DNA of 64,000 bases from Apostichopus japonicus (lineage: Eukaryota; Echinodermata; Holothuroidea; Aspidochirotida; Stichopodidae), in the NCBI RefSeq assembly GCF_037975245.1, contig NC_092574.1:27760713-27824712 (forward strand). Reading direction: 5' to 3'. How positions within the stretch are numbered: the stretch's first letter is position 1; each line of letters starts with the position of its first letter. Below are positions 55,735-64,000 of this stretch, one piece after another. Below the pieces are notes generated by a model. The model saw only the letters and a list, made by a program, of their open reading frames with translations, searched no databases and was not told where the DNA came from. A program made the position numbers and the translations under genes.

Positions 55735-57013
55735 CTGAAATGTTTCAGAAATTACAGACATTAATAGTGAACATGACTACACCCAACAATCTAATACTGT
55801 ATTAAGCTCCAGTTTGCATTGAATTCATATTGAATTGGCAGTAGCATACTTGCATGTTAAAGAAAAGATAAACAACCTGAAATATAAACTGTTATCTTTA
55901 ATAATAAGTGTTATCTTTAAAGTACCACAAATTCACCAGGAACAATGACATTTAGCAACAAGATCAAATACATATAGCATAACCAGTAATTTATGTAATG
56001 AATAATAAGGCTCTAACCTGTGGTAACCATGTAGATCTCTTATTAGATTGACAGCTCTATCAAATTGTGTGTAAGTATAACATGTATGTATGTTCTAAAT
56101 GATGCAGTCTAAGTCTAATTCTGTAATATGACTCACTTTTCAAGGAATTTTAACAGAACATTAAACATATCAGTCTTGTAGCTTAATGTTTTAGGAATTA
56201 ATGAGGAATATTTGACCAATAGTGAAACTAAATATTACTGAAGTCTCAATTTGCTAGGATTTGTGTACAAAATAGGAGCATCCCAATTACATGTTATCTG
56301 GATGTGAGGACAATATTCATGACTAACAGAAATGAACACACAACCAGCACATGCAAGCCAGTTACTAACCAAAGTAATTATGCACTGCATGCAGAGTATG
56401 TCCTCTGTCTTGAATGGTAATTCATTTATACTTGCAGTACAAACCTGAATATGTAAGTGTACAAATCAACATTTTCTTGCAGTGTACAAACTGGGCCGGG
56501 TTCGTGGAAGTATTAATTGCAATATTCATCTCAGAAGCTAAATGAAGCTAATTCTTCCTAAATAAATATCAGTGTATATATTGATCATTTTCCATTCAGG
56601 AAACCCAGTTATCACAGCTATTCTTTATTGTAAGGATATATCATATAGAATGATCATTTCCATGAACAAAAGAACACACTTCCTATGCATCTATCCTTCA
56701 CAATATAGAGAACATTTCCTATCAATATTTGTTCAAATGCTGAAATAAACTTCCAACACTGCATATGCAAACATTTTGTGAAGATTTTTGGTGAAAAGTT
56801 TGGTAATTTATCAAATATAAAATTATTAAAGCACCATGTTGTTTATTGATCAACAGGGTTACATCCATGACAACTGATAAAGAAGAAGGGAGTCACAGTC
56901 CACACAAGTGATACACAAATAGTTATAATATAAGACAACTGAGGATAAGAAACAAACCATAGACAATTAAGTGACTAATAAAACCATACCAGCCACACTA
57001 CAGTAGTATGTAC
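55735..57013 (-). other. Intron of C3-like gene
   Basis: AT-rich, no repeat or gene recognised. Confidence 0.7.
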
Positions 57014-57155
57014 CTGTCATTTCCATCTGTGTCAGCATATGGCAGAACTGTCTGGCCGATCACCAAGTAAGACCTCTGGTTCTGCATTCTGACTGCAGAA
57101 CATGATGATGATACCCAAAATTGTCGAACTTCCTCCCCAAATACTTCGTCATTAG
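57014..57155 (-). CDS. C3-like NTR exon 2
   Basis: This 142-base exon encodes NDEVFGEEVRQFWVSSSC, SAVRMQNQRSYLVIGQT and VLPYADTDGND, then a split codon. R(Q/T)F.....C...(L/M).....YL..G is the core signature of C345C domains. The acceptor is TTACTGAACAG, the donor GACAG|GTACAT, phase 2 out. Confidence 0.85.
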
Positions 57156-59184
57156 CTGTTCAGTAACAAAGGGAACATAAAAGTTATTTCAATGTAAAGG
57201 TAGTCCTGTTCGTAAACTAGTAAGCAAGCACAATGTTCTTTAAACCAGTGCAACAGCATAAAATCTGTTTTGGTTAAACCAGTAGATAAGGAATTACAAT
57301 TGTGGATGAACAAGTTTGGTCAATTCTTCCTTCATGTGAAGTACTACACTAGCAGTCAGTACTTACTTCAAACATTAGAACTAACAAGATACTTTAGTTC
57401 CTGGCTTACAGGAAAATAAATGTGCTGCATATGTCATCATCCAATATTATCACCATTATTATCATCAGACGATACAATATTACAAGCCAATCTGGTGATA
57501 TGACACTGTCTCTTATGAATATGCATACTATCAACTTCACACATGGTCAGGTGCCATATCAGTCACTTCAATAGTAAAGTACATGCTGACACAAGAGCCC
57601 AAATGGCACTAGTTATCCAAAATTGGATCCAGCAAAATGTTGGCTCACAGAGATTTGGACCCAACAAAGTCCAACTGTAAACAACTATATTCCAATCTGG
57701 ATACAAGCCAATTTAATGTTGTGGAGTTATTGCCATTTTAAAAGTTTGGCCCTCCTCCCCCCCCTCCAAAAAAAAAACAAATATGGGCCTTATAAAATTT
57801 ATTTGCCCTTCAAAAAAAGTGTGGGCTTAAATGGTCCCAAAAATATTGGGCACCAGAAATGTGTGCCAAAATGCATTTGAGGTGGCAATAAAATTTGGAC
57901 CAACCAGTCCCAAAAATGCACCCAGAATTAGTTTGGGCCCAGATGGTCCCAACAAATTTGGCCTACATGTACCACCTATCAACCAACAACTGAATGTACA
58001 AATTTAAACTTGTTGTTGGTTATTGCATTTAAAGATATTTTTTCACCCCATAACCTCATTAATATTTGTAAGGTCCATGCAAGAAACACCATAGTATCAC
58101 ACCAGCTACACCACATTAGCACACCAGGATTCTCTCAGTAGGATACCATCAATATGACAATACCACACCAGCAATATCCGAGAAGCACACCAGAATGCCA
58201 CAGCAGCACCATGAAATGTGATATCTTGGAAGCTGAACTATAGCTATGGCTCACATCTCCTTTTCTGGTGTGTGAACTGTGAAACATCACCACTAAATTC
58301 GGAAGGGGAAGTCTCATTTGAAAGAGAAATATTTACAACCTGCAACTAATTTATATCTTCCACATAGTATACTCAAGTGGATATTTTGTGCTGCTAATCC
58401 TGTCCCTTCACAATCTCATATCTTAAAGCAAGGTTTGGAATCATTCTTCATTCTAGACAGTAATAACTTTCTTTGACCTTTGCCTATTGTTCCTGATCCA
58501 TTTCTTTCTCCTACTACCAATGATGATTGTTACCACCTTTGGCCAAACTTATATTAAGCTGTACAAATCAAATTACCTTTGATTCTTATAACATTGTTAA
58601 CATACGTTAAAAACTTCTAAAGCCACATGAGACAAACTTACCTTGATACAAGACTAAACCTACTATTTAAACTCCTAACATTTTATGCATTATGACCACA
58701 AATTTTTGTAAATGATATTATCAAACTGCTAACATCTGCTACAACTTTACCAAGTTTTGTAAACATCGAGCAAAGCACTGGTAAGCAATAGCCATTCAAA
58801 CACTGTTGACAAACAGATAAACAGATGCACTTGCCAAGATAATAGCTACACTATTTGAGCAAAAACATTCAAATTTTAGCAAAGACGAGGAAGGGAGATC
58901 TCAATTAGGACCCTCAATTAAGGTAGCAGCAACCTCAACACTACAATACATGACCTGTTTGGTCATCTAAATTTGTGTTATAGGAATCATATCACAACAT
59001 ATATAGATTCATTCCTACCATAAATATCTTGTGCAAATCCCTAGTTCGATCTTTACCAAGAGACATAAGGAGATGAATTTAATGGATTGCAATCTTTTGT
59101 ATACATCTATAATTATATTTAATAAAAATGCATTCATAGGTTGCACTGATGTACTTCTAACTAGTTGAAAAGGGTCTGTCTTAC
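57156..59184 (-). other. Intron of C3-like gene
   Basis: Contains a low-complexity stretch with recurring (T)TTGG(A/G)CC(C/A)AA-like words (57620-57965) and a CACACCAG-rich stretch (58095-58210). No coding similarity. Confidence 0.6.
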
Positions 59185-59268
59185 CAGTTTTAAGAACCTG
59201 GGTTATAGTGGCAGTGTAAACCTTGAAACCATTGTCATTCTGTGAGTTCATAATGGAAATCTGATAAG
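59185..59268 (-). CDS. C3-like NTR exon 1
   Basis: This 84-base exon encodes YQISIMNSQNDNGF, then KVYTATITQVLKT; the first codon is split (X|CT) and it ends in phase 1. The alternating hydrophobic pattern with VYT...I..VLK is the first beta strands of an NTR domain. The acceptor is CTTTCCTCAG, the donor ACTG|GTAAGA. Its phase joins perfectly to the next exon (G|CT, Ala). Confidence 0.8.
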
Positions 59269-59920
59269 CTGAGGAAAGGCAATGAGAATGAAGGTACTTG
59301 ATCATATCAAGTATAATAAATTGAGTGATATTCGTTTGGCAGATAATGTTACACTTATCCTTAATAGAGATACATTCCACAATGTTGGTTCAAACTGCAG
59401 AAATGCCATTAAATGTAACCTTTTTTTTTTAATCCTTAAGCCTCAGGTCTTCAATGGAATGGATAACAGGAGGTGTTCTGTGATGCCATCACCAGAAATG
59501 ATTTTCAAAAGCTTATTTTTCTGTGATAATATTCTTGTGATTTAACCTTGAATTATCACACATTTGGAGTACATTCAGCTTCTGCAGAAGGTCCTGCTAG
59601 GATCGAAACATCAGGCCCTCTTACTTTTACACATTTCTTTGAAATTCCAAAGAGATATACTTCTGTATTATAATTTATTATTATATTTCTACTTAGAACT
59701 ATTAACACAGCTGAAACAGGCCTGGAGGCTGGAGGTGATATCATAAATGATATAATTCTCAATAAGAGATTGTTACGATGAAATAGACCCCATATATCAT
59801 GACAAGAAGAGAAACTTGCTACGGATTGATACATGGATACCTGACTGGGTCACACTACGATTGGTACTGCTTGTCCCTTCCTGATTGTACAGGCAATGTG
59901 AGCCAAGTTACCAAAGTAAC
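59269..59920. other. Unassigned, with a dispersed-repeat fragment
   Basis: GCTAGGATCGAAACATCAGGCCC near 59596 matches, in inverted form, GCCTGACGTTTCGATCCTAGC near 35063, so this is repeat debris rather than an exon. A possible short C3-like exon near 59830-59872 could not be supported. Confidence 0.4.
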
Positions 59921-61066
59921 GCTTAGTGTTAAACTGAAAAATAGACCAGCAATGCTGTAGGAAGTAACACTTAGATAGTGCTAAACTGAAAACTAGAGCA
60001 GCAATGCTATAGGAAGTAACACTTAGATAGTGTTAAACTGAAAACTAAAGCAGCAATGTTATAGGTACAGTAGTAACACTTAGATAGTGTTAAACTGAAT
60101 ACTAGAGCAGCAATGCTATAGGAAGTAACACTTAGATAGTGCTAAACTGAAAACTAGAGCAGCAATGCTATAGGACGTAACACTTAGATAGTGTTAAACT
60201 GAATACTAGAGCAGCAATGCTGTACGAAGTAACACTTAGTGTTAAACTGAATACTAGAGCAGCATTGCTATACGAAGTAACACTTAGATAGTGTTAAACT
60301 GAATACTAGAGCAGCAATGCTATACGAAGTAACGCTTAGTGTTAAACTGAATACTAGAGCAGCACTGCTATACGAAGTAACACTTAAAGAGTGTTAAACT
60401 GAAAAATAGAGCAGCAATGCTATAGGTAGTAACACTTAGATAGTGTTAAACTGAAAAATAGAGCAGCATGGGAAGTAAAATTTAGTGTTAAACTGAAAAC
60501 TAGAGCAGCAATGCTACAGGAAGTAACACTTAGATAGTGCTAAACTGAAAACTAGAGCAGCAATGCTATAGGAAGTAACACTTAGTGTTAAACTGAATAC
60601 TAGAGCAACAATGCTATACGAAGTAACACTTAGATAGTGTTAAACTGAATACTAGAGCAGCAATGCTATACGAAGTAACACTTAGATAGTGATAAACTGA
60701 ATACTAGAGCAGCAATGCTATACGAAGTAACACTTAGATAGTGTTTAACTGAAAACTAGAGCAGCAATGCTATTCGAAGTAACACTTAGATAGTGTTAAA
60801 CTGAATACTAGAGCAGCAATGCTATAGGAAGTAACACTTTTATAGTGTTAAACTGAATACTAGAGCAGCAATGCAGTACGAAGTAACACTTAGTGTTAAA
60901 CTGATTACTAGAGCAGCAATGCTATACGAAGTAACACTTAAATAGTGTTTAACTGAAAACTAGAGCAGCAATGATGTTGGAAGTAACACTTAGATAGTGT
61001 TTAACTGAAAACTAGAGCAGCAATGCTATAGGAAGGAACACATAAATAGTGTTAAACTGAAAACAA
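59921..61066. repeat. 44/52-bp minisatellite, about 22 copies
   Basis: The unit is AGTAACACTTAGATAGTG, TTAAACTGAAAACTAGAGC, AGCAATGCTATA(G/C)GA. Two length classes differ by presence of the inner AGATAGTG/TTAA duplication. Lies upstream of the C3-like NTR exons, probably in an intron. Confidence 0.95.
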
Positions 61067-64000
61067 TATGCAATTGTAAAGGGGCGGGAACCGTTTCTCA
61101 AGAATGGCTAGAAAATCCCTCCCTATAAAAACGGGTACTTATCGGGATGTGCAAGCTTGATAGATACTTCAGTATTCCGTATAAATTATGGAAAAGACCA
61201 AGAACCTAGGTTCCAATTCCATACGAAATCACTGTAGGAAATCTGGACAACAAAACACCTGATGTCAGTACTTGGATGGTAGAATGAGAAAGAAGGGCAT
61301 TGACTGGAGGAGACAGTCATAGAAGGCGCACAGTGTCAAAAGGTTACCAGTTCATTCTAGTCACGGTAGAACAAGGTACTAAGGTTGTGGGAGTACAGGT
61401 AAGTGATGAACGAATGGAAACATGTAGGTTACAATTCTGAGTTGGACAAGCCCATTGATATTTAGTTAAGGCAAAGTCCTTTGACATCAACTGGCTCAAA
61501 TGTGAAAACATTGTGACCACCATAGCTTTGGAAATGTAAACATTGACAGTTGTCCTACTTCCATGAAAAGATGTCATTTTGAGTATAAATGTATCAATGT
61601 TTGTCAGTTCAAAATTCTTCATTGGCTCAAGCCCATTACGATGAAGTAATTCATCAAACCTCAAGGCAGTTTTGAATTATGTTTTAAAGATACTACAATA
61701 GCAGCTATGCATTAAAAGTTTTTAAGGAGACAGCCATTTGAATTTTCAAACTTATTTAAAACTTTTATCATGTTTATTTCATAAAAAAAACAAAAAACAT
61801 TTATCTTTATGTCTTTTTTCAAAAAAAATGTTTACAACTTTCTAACATTGTAACAAACTATGTCTGCTAAGACGGAGCATAAGGCAAGGGGCAAAGAAGA
61901 TGGTAGACAAGGATATTACACTGTTATCCTGCGTATGTTTTGTATGACAAGGATATTACACTGTTATCCTGCGTATGTCTTGTATGAGAAGGATATTACA
62001 CTGTTATCCTGCGTATGTCTTGTATTTTTTTGCACAAACAAATGGATAATGGCTCAGAAATATTGCCAATCAAAACAAATTTCTAAAATAGACACTTAGC
62101 TGAGCTTCTGCAGCGTTGGTGCTCTCGTTTGTAGCTTTAAATGAAGTGAGACTTTGCAGAGTAATGCGCATGGTCACTTGCAGCTATGTTTAGGTCTACA
62201 GAAACCAGTTACGACTATATACTGTTTCTGAGGTATTTGTCAATAGCTCCCTCATTGAGTTTGTCACACAAGTCTTTGTAATGTAAGATGGCCACTCCCA
62301 TGTATTTCCTTAAATGTAACTGTTGTGTGCATATTTTTATTGGCATTGGTACATAATAGTAGTCCATTGCTTTAGTATTAGTTCTTCATATGTTCAAGGG
62401 AGTTGAAATAAATAGGCTGTATACATTCTCTATAGCTTCCATCTATTGAAGATACCATCTACTACAAAAGGAAATCTTTTTATTGCTTGTTTGCTTTTTT
62501 GACAAATTTTAGATCATGTATGAGAGCTGCAATTGGTGGGAAATACTTGTTATACATTGCCATTACTTGTAGAATAGAATATTAACTTTTGACATAAGAA
62601 ACATTGTGGGTGCATATTTCTAAGTTGAAGGCGGATGCAATCCATCACTTAATAATCATCATATTAAAGGAGCCATCCACTTTTACATATCTTCTAAACA
62701 TTAAAGGAGCTGTCACCTTTAAATATAAGATGTCCACACTTCAATATTTTCTAAGCATCAAAGGAGTGTTCCAATGTTTCATAGCTAGTTTGTGATTTTA
62801 TCAGACATATTTATCAAGCATTTTGTTTTTGTATCTCTTCCCTTTGTAGAGCTCGCTAGTTGAACATAATTATTAACAGACACCTAAAGAGAAAAACTTA
62901 GAGATTATTAACAGGACTGGGCTCTATTGAATGCATACTCTACTTCTGTAAGTCTAACTTCATGGATGTAGAAAATCTTGTGGTAAACATTTTTTTCAGA
63001 ATCACTGTTTCTTTCAACTGTGTGCAACCCACAATTCCATTTGTTTTCTTATCCAATATCTTGGGAAAAGGTCATACAATTTTTTTCAATATTTAGATGG
63101 ACAACTTTCATCCATCAACTGTGTGTATAAAAAGCAAGGTAATGATTTCCTAGTATGCAATTGATGCATCAGACAATTGGAACCTCTATTTTGAATGCCG
63201 TTGAATGCCTATGTAAGTGCATGTTGATTGATGTTTGAAACAGTATTTACAAGAAATAGATAATACCAAACAGTGAATTCGTGGCTTGGAACAATCAGCA
63301 TCATTTTTCTTTTCTCATGCAGTTGCTAATAGTAACAGAATGAATGTCAAAACCAACCATAAGTGGCAGCATTCTCGCAGCTCAATCGTAAGAGTTCATC
63401 TTTAGGTTTGGAATCAGTAGCAGCACAATCTCCTGGAAAGAAACACAAACAAAATGATGAGCATGGATCCAAATCATCACTATCCACAACATTTAACTAT
63501 GTAAGATTCCTTATACCAGCTCAACTGTTCTCCATTTTTTATTTGATATTTTTTACTTTAGCTAAAATAATAAATTTCTTTAATGTAATTGTATTTTAAT
63601 TACTTAAGTGAAGTTGGGTGACATTTCCATTAAGTAGAATAGGATCTACAAAATAGCATTCTACTTATGATTAGTGAAATATTACTTGGATTAAGTGAAA
63701 TTGGCTTCTACTGAAATTGAATAAACTTCCACTTAAGAAGATATTCTAGTGGCTGAAGTTGATTGCTTAGCAAAATTGCTGAAATATGTCTGAATGTTTA
63801 GGCTAAAGCCACATCCTCGTAACATGTTGCATGGCGAAGATATGAATTTATGCATCTGGCCAAAGCAGAATGGATGATGTCATCAGGTCAATTCAGCTGA
63901 AAATGCCTTTTTTTCTTCATAATGTGTCAATCATTGATCCACAGAAGAAAAGACCATTTCTACAAAATAGTACAGATGACTTTGACAGCTGAGCAAACAT
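61067..64000. other. Unassigned right end of window
   Basis: Apart from the 40-bp repeat and a short 3-copy ATTAAAGGAGC(C/T) repeat near 62665-62765, no gene is supported. Good donors exist on the plus strand (TACAG|GTAAGT near 61400; CAATC|GTAAGA near 63390) but the frames before them match nothing known. Further C3-like exons were looked for on the minus strand and not found. Confidence 0.4.
61905..62030. repeat. 40-bp tandem repeat, 3 copies
   Basis: AAGGATATTACACTGTTATC plus CTGCGTATGT(C/T)TTGTATGA recurs at 40-base spacing. Confidence 0.93.

Larger units (their letters stand above)
55599..59268 (-). other. 3' end of a complement C3/C5-like thioester-protein gene (NTR/C345C domain)
   Basis: Three exons (59185-59268, 57014-57155, 55599-55734) join in phase to about 120 residues ending at a stop. 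They match the C-terminal netrin-like (NTR, C345C) domain of complement C3/C4/C5: the pattern VYTATITQVLK, then a Cys followed by a YLVIGQ strand, then YIIDAATTIEIWP near the end. In vertebrate C3 this domain takes part in convertase assembly (known); here only the domain is seen, so C3 versus C5-like or another NTR-bearing thioester protein is open. The exons encoding the thioester, anaphylatoxin and receptor-binding domains should lie beyond 59300, probably past 64000; I could not identify them. A possible minus-strand AATAAA lies at 55151-55146, about 450 bases after the stop. Confidence 0.82.

Noticed and set aside
59556-59717. Minus-strand VYLFGISKKCVKVRGPD segment as another C3-like exon
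   Set aside because: The DNA contains a GATCGAAACATCAGGCCC repeat also found, inverted, near 35063, and the residues do not align with a C3 region.
61344-61664. Minus-strand 106-codon frame as a C3-like exon
   Set aside because: No conserved thioester-protein motif and no suitable splice sites or phase.

Overview
The window is animal nuclear DNA: AT-rich, intron-dominated and dense with repeats. It most resembles a marine invertebrate deuterostome. I favour an echinoderm (sea-cucumber-like), inferred from a complement C3-type gene with a C-terminal NTR domain plus abundant hAT, foldback and LINE elements; no single marker proves the clade. There are no operons, ribosome binding sites, CRISPR arrays or prokaryotic genes.

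Two host genes can be read, both on the minus strand. (1) A serine carboxypeptidase of family S28, closest to lysosomal Pro-X carboxypeptidase (PRCP), has eight in-phase coding exons from 39121 down to base 1. Its first exon is not securely located and its last codons lie beyond base 1. All three catalytic residues (Ser in GGSYGG, Asp in LDPW, His in GAHHLD) are present and no exon is broken. (2) The last three coding exons (59268 to 55599) of a complement C3/C5-like thioester protein encode its C-terminal NTR (C345C) domain and stop codon. The two genes are neighbours in the same orientation; nothing suggests a functional link.

Layout. 1-3342: 112-bp and 111-bp arrays in the last PRCP intron. 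3343-5933: exons G, F and E with a 50/62-bp array. 5934-11565: dispersed repeats carrying DR1 nuclear-receptor motifs and a LINE 3' end. 11566-20882: exons D and C, separated by three large arrays (about 70, 52 and 46 bp) and a foldback MITE. 20883-31714: a 4.1-kb TIR transposon with a decayed Cys-rich protein gene, and a solo LTR. 31715-39121: exons B and A around a 4.0-kb foldback element that contains a second foldback element; a 35-bp array abuts exon A. 39122-55100: a stack of hAT elements inside a LINE, a 37-bp array and other debris. 55101-64000: the C3-like 3' end and a 44/52-bp array.

The most interesting observation is that two unrelated minisatellites in the PRCP gene each begin exactly at an exon's 5' splice site, and their repeat unit includes the last exon bases plus the GTAAGT/GTGAGT donor. 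The introns therefore carry regular ladders of copied donor sites. Other notable points are a solo LTR with TATA box and heat-shock-element-like arrays, three foldback elements built on the same plan, hAT elements nested in a LINE with exact 8-bp target duplications, and dispersal of perfect DR1 motifs by repeats.
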